Source of the DNA: DATMQA01 sp035566895
Lineage (GTDB): Bacteria; Verrucomicrobiota; Verrucomicrobiia; Limisphaerales; UBA8199
Length of the DNA: 37,766 nt
Reading direction: 5' to 3'
NCBI GenBank assembly: GCA_035566895.1
Contig: DATMQA010000060.1
Location: forward strand, 1-37,766
Part shown: positions 16,160-24,270 of the stretch, piece by piece
Numbering within the stretch: position 1 is the first letter of the stretch
Layout of the letters: the number at the start of each line of letters is the position of its first letter
Program-made: the position numbers and the translations under genes
The notes under the pieces: model-generated
The model's input: the letters and a program-made list of their open reading frames with translations, nothing else
What the model was told of the DNA's origin: nothing
Database searches by the model: none

Positions 16160-16972
16160 ATGCGACCGCAACCAAATGAAACCCGTCACCGCGAAGCTCC
16201 CTCTTTGTCTGGATTCACACTAATAGAACTGTTGGTGGTCATCGCCATCATTGCCATTCTTGCGGCGATGTTGCTGCCCGCGCTGTCCAGGGCCAAGGTA
16301 AAGGCACAGGCGATCAAATGCCTCAGCAGCAATAGGCAAATCGGGTTGGCCATGGTCATGTATGCTGGCGACAACAATGACTACTTGCCGCCTTTGAGCA
16401 CGGGCGCATTTCCCCCGGCGGTTGCGGACACCTGGTATTTTCAAATTCTCTCTAACGGTAAATACATTACCAGTGACACGACTTCAAACAATGTCTGGCG
16501 CTGTCCGGCGGTGCAGGATGCGGATTTGATATCGGGCCTTTTTTATGGCATTAAACTGGAAGGCTATGGCCCGCTGGAAGGCAACCCGGGAAATTTTGCG
16601 GGTAATGCTGCAGGTATTCTTCGTTTCGCCTTTGTCGGTGGCCAGGTCATGGGCAGCCGAAAATTAGGATCATTGACACGCCCGAGCCAACTTTGGCTGT
16701 TCGGCGATGTGGGACTTCCAAAAAGTATCGCCGATCAGCAAAGTAACAGATTTCCCACGAGTGGCTATAGCACCGAGTTCACCACCAGACAGCCGGTCCC
16801 AGGGCTAGGTCCAGCTCAAGGCTGGGTTACTGCTCCTCCGCCTAACAAGCAGGCAGCCTGCCGTCACGCCCAACGCGCCACCTTCGTGTTATGTGATGGA
16901 CACTCCGAAAGTTCGAAATGGGCTGATTTGGTAACAGATGTCCATGATGTTTTTGCCATTTATTCCTATTGA
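16160..16972 (+). CDS. Pseudopilin-like secreted protein (prepilin leader, DG motif), 270 aa
   Basis: ATG 16160 gives an 18-residue leader (MRPQPNETRHREAPSLSG) then FTLIELLVVIAIIAILAAML, the prepilin peptidase site and anchoring helix. ATG 16091 would add 23 residues and fits the promoter equally well. The body is the DUF1559-like beta domain; the end has CRHAQRATFVLCDGHSES, the H-x(9)-DG motif. It lies just upstream of the secreted lectin-like protein and GH16 enzyme, suggesting a surface or secretion role in polysaccharide use (inferred). Paralogue of 8725-9570. Confidence 0.9.
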   Translation: MRPQPNETRHREAPSLSGFTLIELLVVIAIIAILAAMLLPALSRAKVKAQAIKCLSSNRQIGLAMVMYAGDNNDYLPPLSTGAFPPAVADTWYFQILSNGKYITSDTTSNNVWRCPAVQDADLISGLFYGIKLEGYGPLEGNPGNFAGNAAGILRFAFVGGQVMGSRKLGSLTRPSQLWLFGDVGLPKSIADQQSNRFPTSGYSTEFTTRQPVPGLGPAQGWVTAPPPNKQAACRHAQRATFVLCDGHSESSKWADLVTDVHDVFAIYSY

Positions 16973-17162
16973 AAATTCCTATTGGAAACATAGTCCTTTA
17001 TGCGCTGCAGTTCGCTAAATCTGATAAAGCAATACCGGTTTAGATTGGCCAAGCCGGCGATTGCAGCGCTGCCGAGCCATCTTACATCCACTTAAATTCA
17101 ATTGCCCCAAAAACCTCAACGTAATCCCTGAAAAAGTGCCCTCGGTCAGACAAAATGTTCTT

Positions 17163-20096
17163 ATGAAAACCAAAAACAATCCCATAAACCTCCCAGGTCT
17201 AAACCAATCATTGAGCGAACGCCGCCGGATTTCACTGGCGTTGGTTTCCGCCATCATCATGACGTTGCTTGCCCTGCCGGGCAAGGCAGCCAACGTGCTG
17301 GTTAATCCCGGTTTTGAAACGTCCCCTATTTTTGCCGCCGGGAGTTGGTCGCAACATGCTTCCGAAACCTGGAGCATGGCTTCCGCCACGGCAGCGGATC
17401 CGACATCAGTTAAGCTGGTTCACACTGGGGCTAATGGCTTATGGATGCAGGGCTTGTATGGCAATGGCCAAGGAGGCCCTCAAACTTCCTTTGCTGCACA
17501 GGACTTTGCTTGTACTCCCGGAAACACCTATACCGCGGATGCCTGGTACTCCGCATATGCATATTGCACGTCCCATATTGGTGGTGATGACGGCAGCGAT
17601 CCTCCTGGAGGTTCCGGTCTTTTTCACGCCGACGGGTCCGGCAACGAAGACGGATGGGTTGAAGTGTTGTTCTTTGATTCAGGCAACGTTTTGCTGGCGG
17701 ATTACAAGTCACAAATAATTGACCCCGCCTTCGTCGGCACTGCTTCGGGTTCAAATTATCTTGGCACACTGCCTACCGTCACCAATGCACTCGGCAACAT
17801 TTATCTGGCCTGGATTCATTGTCCGGTAACCAATCAATATGACCCCACTACCGTAACGCCAAATAGCGATCCCGACAACGATACTGCCGGCCTCACCAAT
17901 ACGCTGGCCCCCGGGCAATATATTACCGCGCCGCCGGGAGCGGTAAAAGTGGAATTCAGGATAAATCTCTATCAGGCTGCTTACGAGGGCGGCGCTCCCT
18001 TCTGGGATGATGCCACCTTGATCCAGGTGGGCGGCGCCTCTCCATCGATCATTGGAAACTTATCTCCCGATGGCACGAAATTTTTCAATGGCGCCAACAC
18101 TAATTTTACTTTCACGGTCACTTCCGCTGCTGCGGGCGGCGCGGCTCTCCCCACAAATGCAACCAGCAGCGTCGGGATTGTCGTGAATGGCCTGAACCAA
18201 TCGGGGCGCCTGCAATTCAGCGGGCCATCGACTAATTTGTCTGTGACTCTGCCGGGGTTGACGTCGAATACGCTTTACACTATCAGCGTGTCCGTCACGA
18301 ATAGTGTAGGTTTGGTTTCCTCCAAAATCGTCAATTTTGATACTTTCCCCACCAATGTTTTCATCGTTAGTGCTGAAGACTATGATTACACTAACGGTCT
18401 ATTCATCGAAACCCCAACACCCACTTCCGCACCTGCCGCCAACAGCTATTACGGGCTGGCGGGCACTTTGGGGGTGGATATTTCGACCTATGGCGGAACA
18501 GGGGTATTGCCTGGTGGCGCTTCGCAACTTGTCCGTTCAGACAACAACGTGGCAATGCAGAAAGCCGAGGACATTCAGTTGCCCCAGTACCTGGCCGCGA
18601 ATGATCCGAATGTGTATAACGTCCAAATCGCCTATAACAATCCCGGCAATTGGCAGAATTACACGAGGAATTATCCGACGGGCAATCAGCTTGTTTACTT
18701 CCGATACAATGATAACAATAATGGCAACTTTGAAAGCCTCAACCTGTTGACCAGCGGATATGGGACGCCAACTCAAACGACCACTAATCTAGGCAGGTTT
18801 ATCAGTGCTGGCATAGGGGCCAGTTATGCCTGGGTGCCTCTGACGGACATTTTTGGCAATAAAGTAATAGTGAATTTGCCGGCGGGACAAAATACGCTGC
18901 AACTGTTAAGCGGCGGAATTGCTAATTTTGTTGATTTCATATTCGTTCCAGCGGGCACCGGGTTCCCTCCCGTCATTAACAATCTAAATCCTAATAACGT
19001 AAATCCGCCGCCCAATGCGAATATATTCCTGAATGTCACGGACATAACCTACTCGGTCAGTTCTGCTTTCAGCACCGTTGCGTCGAATAATATTCACACG
19101 TTGGTAAACGGGGTCGATATCTCCTCATCGGCAACCTATTCTGGTAATAACACAAATTGGAGTGTGAGTGTTCCCTGCCCGCAAAATCAACTTATCACAC
19201 TGGTCATAAACGCCAAGGATGCCAACGGATTGTCCAACAGTATCACGGAGGCTTTTGACACCTTCAGCCAGAATAATTTGATGATCGAAGGTGTGGATTG
19301 GGACTTCAATGGCGGTCAGTTTATTGACGACCCGGTGCCAACGGCGCCTAATTCCGCTGCAACGAACAGTTATTATAATGGCGGCATTTTTAACACTAAT
19401 GCGTCCGTGTTTAATGTAGATTATGACGGCACCTACGATGGTGAGACCTTGGGTGGCTACCGGAACCTGGACAATGGTTTCCAATGCGAGCTTAGTGCTG
19501 ACTTCGTGCGCCAAAAGTTTATTGATAACATCTCGAGAGATTATGATTTGGGATACTATAACGGCGGGCAATGGGCGAACTATACCCGCACCTTCCCTGC
19601 GAATAAGTACGGTGTCTATGGCCGGTTGGCTGGCGGTAATGGCCCCTTCAACAATACCACCCTGAAATTGGTGACTGCCGGGCGGGGCACAACGAATCAA
19701 ACAACTCAGCTCTTAGGCTCCTTTGCTGATGCGAGCCCAGCCGGCTGGCAGACCTGGCACTGGGTGCCTATGCGGGATACCAACGGCAACCTTGCGACTG
19801 TTTCACTCGGAGGGGTTCAAACGGTGCGGGCGACCAGCGGGAATAATGTCAATGTAAACTACTTTATGTTTGTGCCGGCATTCTCCCTGACCCTGACGGC
19901 CTCAATCAGCGGACCCAACATACTGCTTAAATTCCCGACCCAGCTTGGACACAATTATACCGTGCTTTACAATAACACTCTCGTCGGCGGCACTTGGCAG
20001 CCGCTTTCCGGCGCTGTTGCCGGTGACGGCACGGTCAAAACCGTTACGGACACGCTGGCGGGACCGAGACGATTCTACCGGGTGCAGGTTCAATAA
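17163..20096 (+). CDS. Large secreted lectin-like protein, 977 aa
   Basis: Exported: basic N-terminus and hydrophobic segment LALVSAIIMTLLALPGKAA with cleavage near 42. Domain 1 (about 43-300) starts NVLVNPGFET and ends FWDDATL, a jelly-roll carbohydrate-binding form shared with the GH16 protein. Immunoglobulin-like linkers follow. Two paralogous domains, about 398-599 and 704-909, have CBM6/35-like features: AEDYDYTNGLFIE versus EGVDWDFNGGQFIDD, then NPGNWQNYTRNYP versus NGGQWANYTRTFP. The C-terminus (about 910-977) has the HNYTVLYNNTLVGGTWQPL and RRFYRV pattern typical of Verrucomicrobiota secreted proteins. No catalytic motif seen. The upstream TTG 17061 frame would hide the signal peptide. 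Likely binds polysaccharide at the surface; a strong terminator follows. Confidence 0.9.
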   Translation: MKTKNNPINLPGLNQSLSERRRISLALVSAIIMTLLALPGKAANVLVNPGFETSPIFAAGSWSQHASETWSMASATAADPTSVKLVHTGANGLWMQGLYGNGQGGPQTSFAAQDFACTPGNTYTADAWYSAYAYCTSHIGGDDGSDPPGGSGLFHADGSGNEDGWVEVLFFDSGNVLLADYKSQIIDPAFVGTASGSNYLGTLPTVTNALGNIYLAWIHCPVTNQYDPTTVTPNSDPDNDTAGLTNTLAPGQYITAPPGAVKVEFRINLYQAAYEGGAPFWDDATLIQVGGASPSIIGNLSPDGTKFFNGANTNFTFTVTSAAAGGAALPTNATSSVGIVVNGLNQSGRLQFSGPSTNLSVTLPGLTSNTLYTISVSVTNSVGLVSSKIVNFDTFPTNVFIVSAEDYDYTNGLFIETPTPTSAPAANSYYGLAGTLGVDISTYGGTGVLPGGASQLVRSDNNVAMQKAEDIQLPQYLAANDPNVYNVQIAYNNPGNWQNYTRNYPTGNQLVYFRYNDNNNGNFESLNLLTSGYGTPTQTTTNLGRFISAGIGASYAWVPLTDIFGNKVIVNLPAGQNTLQLLSGGIANFVDFIFVPAGTGFPPVINNLNPNNVNPPPNANIFLNVTDITYSVSSAFSTVASNNIHTLVNGVDISSSATYSGNNTNWSVSVPCPQNQLITLVINAKDANGLSNSITEAFDTFSQNNLMIEGVDWDFNGGQFIDDPVPTAPNSAATNSYYNGGIFNTNASVFNVDYDGTYDGETLGGYRNLDNGFQCELSADFVRQKFIDNISRDYDLGYYNGGQWANYTRTFPANKYGVYGRLAGGNGPFNNTTLKLVTAGRGTTNQTTQLLGSFADASPAGWQTWHWVPMRDTNGNLATVSLGGVQTVRATSGNNVNVNYFMFVPAFSLTLTASISGPNILLKFPTQLGHNYTVLYNNTLVGGTWQPLSGAVAGDGTVKTVTDTLAGPRRFYRVQVQ

Positions 20097-20137
20097 AGCC
20101 GGTTGAGGGACGACAGTTGGATTGCGAAAACAACTGG

Positions 20138-20173
20138 GGTCGGCGCCGACGTAGGGTCGGCGCCGACCTTTTT
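20138..20173 (+). terminator. Intrinsic terminator with palindromic arms
   Basis: 13-bp arms (20138-20150 and 20156-20168) around GTAGG, then five T residues. Each arm contains the perfect 12-base palindrome GTCGGCGCCGAC, so the arms can also form local cruciforms. It ends transcription of the lectin-like gene 41 bases after its stop and means the GH16 gene needs its own promoter or read-through. Confidence 0.88.
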
Positions 20174-20259
20174 GATCTCGAAAATGAACGTCGCTGAATT
20201 GGAAAAAATGTCCGCTTTCAAGCGCGGTGTTCAAGCCGGTTGCGCCGGAATCGATCCCG

Positions 20260-21738
20260 ATGACACCTGAAAGCATATCTCTCAATCGCGATGGAAGCGG
20301 GGTTTCAAAAGCGGCTTTTCCGCCAAGAGCGGCTGCCGGTTTGACTTTTGGCGTTGGATTGTTGTTTGCGATTGAAGCCGGCATGGCCAATGTTTTGACC
20401 AATCCAGGATTTGAGGCGCCGGGCCTGGTCGGTTGGACGACCTTCGGGCCAAATAATTACAGCGAAAACACCGCCGGCATTGCGCACGGGGGGACCAATT
20501 TTTATAAAGTCTATGGCACCTTCATCGGCGCGCAGAATTACACGGGTATTTATCAGGACAATCTCTCGGCTCCGGGCGCCATCTACTCGGCCGACGGCTG
20601 GGCCTACACGCTCGGCAGTGATAGCGGGGGTATCCACGGGCAGGACGCCATCTGGCTTGAAGTGAGTTTTCGGGATGCCTCGTATAACGCGCTGGCTCTT
20701 TACCGGTCGGCGGTTGTGACAAGCAACAACTTGGCCAGCTTCGGCGGGTTGAACACATGGTTCGATTTGCAGATCACAAACCAATGTTCCTTTACGAATG
20801 CTTCAGCGCCCATCCTGCTGCCGGGGACAGTCACAAACTCGGCTGTCAGTCTGGTGGCCCCGGCGGGCACGGCCTATGTGCGGTATCAAGTCGTTTTTGC
20901 GCAGGGACCGGACAACGCAAACGGCTCGATGTATTTCGATGACCTCACGCTGAACCAAACCGGTGGCACGCCTCCCCCAGCCACTCAGTGGAACATCGTC
21001 TGGAGCGACGAGTTCAATGGCACGTCCATAGATACAAACAAATGGACGTTCGAGACCGGCAACGGAGGCCCCAATCCCGGCTGGGGCAACCAGGAACTGG
21101 AGTATTACACCGGTCGCACCAACAATGCTTACGTCAGTGGTGGTTTGTTGCACATCGTGGCTCAGGAAGAATCGATGGGCGGATTCAGCTTCACCTCCGC
21201 GCGAATGAAGACCCAGGGTCTTTACAACACACCGGTCTATGGACGTATTGAATGGCGCGCCGCCATGCCTGCCGGTGTCGGTATATGGCCGGGTCTTTGG
21301 ATGTTGGGGGCGAACTTCGGCTCGGTCGGCTGGCCGGCTTGTGGAGAAATTGATGTCGCGGAAACCAAGGGGAAAGAGTTAACTCAAGTCCATGGCAGTC
21401 TCCATTCCGGAAGCGATGAAACGGGCATTTACACCTTTAGCGGAGATTCAATTACCAATTTCCACACCTACAGGGTCGATTGGGAATCCAATTCCATCAG
21501 CTTCTCCGTTGACGGTCATGTGTATGAAACACAAACCAGTTGGACCAGCCCCATCGGTCCTTATCCCGCTCCTTTCAACGCCCCATTTTTTCTTCTTATG
21601 AATTTGGCCGTGGGGGGCAATTTTGTTGGCCATCCGTCCGTTGCCGCCATCAAGGCGGGCACGGTTTTTCCCGCCGAAATACAGGTGGATTACGTCCGCG
21701 TTCTGGAGCATACCGCGCCGCTCCGGCTCGGTTTTTGA
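20260..21738 (+). CDS. Secreted GH16 beta-glucanase with N-terminal binding domain, 492 aa
   Basis: Endo-acting beta-glucanase of family GH16 (laminarinase-like). Signal segment AAAGLTFGVGLLFAIEAGMA, cut near 42. Domain 1 (about 43-235) starts NVLTNPGFEAPG and ends MYFDDLTL, the same jelly-roll domain as in the preceding protein. GH16 domain about 245-485: WSDEFNGTSIDTNKW, then GEIDVAE with E363 as nucleophile, D365 and E368 as acid/base, and late FLLMNLAVGGNF. GTG 20227 is an alternative start adding 11 residues; ATG 20260 is preferred. The E-x-D-x-x-E spacing marks the laminarinase rather than the lichenase branch. Product oligosaccharides would suit the GH3 enzyme. Confidence 0.95.
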   Translation: MTPESISLNRDGSGVSKAAFPPRAAAGLTFGVGLLFAIEAGMANVLTNPGFEAPGLVGWTTFGPNNYSENTAGIAHGGTNFYKVYGTFIGAQNYTGIYQDNLSAPGAIYSADGWAYTLGSDSGGIHGQDAIWLEVSFRDASYNALALYRSAVVTSNNLASFGGLNTWFDLQITNQCSFTNASAPILLPGTVTNSAVSLVAPAGTAYVRYQVVFAQGPDNANGSMYFDDLTLNQTGGTPPPATQWNIVWSDEFNGTSIDTNKWTFETGNGGPNPGWGNQELEYYTGRTNNAYVSGGLLHIVAQEESMGGFSFTSARMKTQGLYNTPVYGRIEWRAAMPAGVGIWPGLWMLGANFGSVGWPACGEIDVAETKGKELTQVHGSLHSGSDETGIYTFSGDSITNFHTYRVDWESNSISFSVDGHVYETQTSWTSPIGPYPAPFNAPFFLLMNLAVGGNFVGHPSVAAIKAGTVFPAEIQVDYVRVLEHTAPLRLGF

Positions 21739-21754
21739 ATCGGAGTGAGCTCAT

Positions 21755-24166
21755 TTGAAGCCAAAAAAGCACTCTTCAAAAAAAGCGCTTTCTGCGAAAG
21801 AAAAGAATGGAGCGGCTGAAAAGCCGGCGTTCAACATTCCCCGGCGTCGTCTGTGGTTATTCCGAATCTTTGTGCCAGTGGCTATCCTGCTGCTGGTCGG
21901 CGGCGGGCTTGAGTTGGTTTTGCGTTTGTGCGGTTATGGTTATCCGGCCAGCTTTTTTCTAAAAACCGAAATCGGCGGCAAGAATTATTATGTGTCCAAT
22001 GACCGGTTTGGCTGCAGATTTTTTCCACCTGCTTTGGCCCGCACGCCGGTGCCAACGCGCATAGCGGTACAGAAACCGGCCAACGCCTATCGTATTTTTG
22101 TGTTTGGCGAATCGGCGGCCATGGGCGATCCGGATCCGACCTTTGGCGCCTGGCGTTATTTGCAGGTCTTGCTGCGCGAACGCTTTCCCACAACGGATTT
22201 TGAAGTGGTCTGTGTGGCCATGACCGCCATCAATTCGCACGTGATTTTGCCCATTGCCCGTGAATGCGCCCGGCGTGATGGCGATTTGTGGATTATTTAC
22301 ATGGGCAACAACGAAATGGTCGGCCCTTTTGGCGGGGGCACCGTATTCGGTTCGCGCGTAGCGGGAATACACTTGATTCGCGCCTCACTCGCGGTGAAAT
22401 CCACAAAATCCGGCCAATTGCTGGATAGCCTGATGCAACGATGGGGTCATTCATCCGCGCCAAAGACATGGAGCGGCCTGAACATGTTCAAAGAGCATCA
22501 GCTTCGATGCGATGATCCAAACCGGCTGCGGGTCTACGAAAGTTTCAAACAAAATCTGAACGACATTTTGCGCGCGGGACAGGATGCCGGCGTGCCGGTT
22601 ATTTTGAGCACAGTGGCAAGCAATTTGAAGGACTGTGCTCCATTTGGTTCGCAGCATTCCGCCGGTTTGAACGATATCCAAAAAAGCGAATGGGACGGTC
22701 TTTATCAGCAGGGCATCACGCTTGAATCGTCCGGTGATTTCCCGGACGCGCTCAAAAAATATGAACAGGCGGCCGCAATTGACCCGCAATATGCCGAGCT
22801 GCATTTGCGCTCAGGGCGCTGCCAGCTTGCGCTGACGAATTTCGAACAGGCCTTGCGTGATTTTGAATTGGCCCGGGATGACGACACACTGGCTTTTCGC
22901 GCCGACAGCCGTATTAATCGAATCATACAAGACTCGGCGGAGGCAAAGCCGAACCAGGGCATTTATTTTTTGGATGCCCTTAAGGCACTGGTGCAGAGTT
23001 CCCCGGCAAAAATTCCCGGCCATGAATTGTTTTATGAGCATGTGCATTTGAACTTTGAAGGCAACTATTTGTTGGGACGAGCATTTGCGGAACAAATCTT
23101 GAAGGTGCTGCCCCAATCCATTCGGGCGCGGGGCAAAAGCGAATGGGCATCTGCCGAATTATGCGACCGGCGCCTGGCCGTTTCGCCATGGGACCGTTTG
23201 CGCGTCTGGCAGGAAAATTACAGCCGCGTATCCGAGCCGCCTTTCACGGACCAATTGAACGATGTCCCGCGCGCAAAATTTTATATGGCCAAACTGCAGG
23301 AACTGAGCTCGCTAATGACGGAACAAACCCGCGCGCAGTCCCGCGCCGTATATGAGGAAGCCTTGGCTCGAACTCCCGACGACTATTGTTTGCGCGAAAA
23401 CTTCGCGCAATTTTTAGATGAAACCGGCGATTTGGCCGAAGCCCCCGGCGAAGAACAAAAAGTCAGCGAATTACTGCCGCAGAACCCCATGACTCCTTGC
23501 ATCATTGGCCGGTTGCTGGTCCGGTTGGGGAACCCGGACGGAGCGGAAAAGAGCTTTTTGCGGGCGCTGGCTATTCGGAAGGATTATGTCCTGGCCTTGA
23601 ACGAGATGGGGATGATTCGGGCGAACCAACAGAAAACAGCCGAAGCCGCAAAATATTTTGCCCGCGCTCTTAAAATTGATCCAGGCTCGGTCGAAGTTTA
23701 TCAAAACTGGGGATTCATGGCGCAAAATGAGGGAGATTGGAATCAGGCCATCAGTTGCTATCATGCCGCCGCCGATCGTCAACCGAACGGGCCAGCGGAC
23801 TATTTCTATCACGCTGTTAGTTTGGCCGCCGAGCATCAGCGCAACGAGGCCTTCGAACTTTTTAACGCCGCTGTCCGGATGAACCCCAATTTCTGGCAGG
23901 CTCGATATGTATTCGGAGGCCAACTGGCGTCTGAAGAAAGAATTGAGGAAGCGCAGGCGCAGTTTTCTGCAGTCGTCCGCATCCGTCCGGACTTTGTGCC
24001 AGGTCATTTGAATGATGGACTTGCCCTCGTAAGGTCAGGCAAACTGGATGAAGCGCTCAAGGAGTTTCAAATCACGTTGCACCTGAATCCAACGAACCTG
24101 GTAGCGCAGCAAAATCTCGAAGCTGTTCAGGCCAATATTCGGGCGCTAAAAACTCGCAGCCAATGA
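21755..24166 (+). CDS. Membrane-anchored SGNH-fold protein with nested and C-terminal TPRs, 803 aa
   Basis: Start is TTG 21755 with GGAG nine bases upstream, 16 bases after the GH16 stop, so probably co-transcribed. Basic N-terminus, one membrane segment (about 36-54: IFVPVAILLLVGGGLELVL). SGNH-hydrolase features: block I FGESAA with S120, block III GNNE at 184-187, late block with EHVHLNFEGN (H429, H431). Two TPR-like helical pairs (about 314-380) sit between blocks III and V, and several more TPRs (about 490-795) form the C-terminus. Family members with this form occur in Planctomycetota and Verrucomicrobiota. Substrate unknown: carbohydrate esterase activity would fit the context, but that is inferred. 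Confidence 0.85.
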   Translation: MKPKKHSSKKALSAKEKNGAAEKPAFNIPRRRLWLFRIFVPVAILLLVGGGLELVLRLCGYGYPASFFLKTEIGGKNYYVSNDRFGCRFFPPALARTPVPTRIAVQKPANAYRIFVFGESAAMGDPDPTFGAWRYLQVLLRERFPTTDFEVVCVAMTAINSHVILPIARECARRDGDLWIIYMGNNEMVGPFGGGTVFGSRVAGIHLIRASLAVKSTKSGQLLDSLMQRWGHSSAPKTWSGLNMFKEHQLRCDDPNRLRVYESFKQNLNDILRAGQDAGVPVILSTVASNLKDCAPFGSQHSAGLNDIQKSEWDGLYQQGITLESSGDFPDALKKYEQAAAIDPQYAELHLRSGRCQLALTNFEQALRDFELARDDDTLAFRADSRINRIIQDSAEAKPNQGIYFLDALKALVQSSPAKIPGHELFYEHVHLNFEGNYLLGRAFAEQILKVLPQSIRARGKSEWASAELCDRRLAVSPWDRLRVWQENYSRVSEPPFTDQLNDVPRAKFYMAKLQELSSLMTEQTRAQSRAVYEEALARTPDDYCLRENFAQFLDETGDLAEAPGEEQKVSELLPQNPMTPCIIGRLLVRLGNPDGAEKSFLRALAIRKDYVLALNEMGMIRANQQKTAEAAKYFARALKIDPGSVEVYQNWGFMAQNEGDWNQAISCYHAAADRQPNGPADYFYHAVSLAAEHQRNEAFELFNAAVRMNPNFWQARYVFGGQLASEERIEEAQAQFSAVVRIRPDFVPGHLNDGLALVRSGKLDEALKEFQITLHLNPTNLVAQQNLEAVQANIRALKTRSQ

Positions 24167-24270
24167 AAGCCTGGCGCCAGACGACGAGGTGTCCAGAATC
24201 TGGAGAGTGGGCGGATATTTGAGAGTTGGTGGAACAACAAACTCGACTTTGCTCCTGTCAGCAGGCTAAA

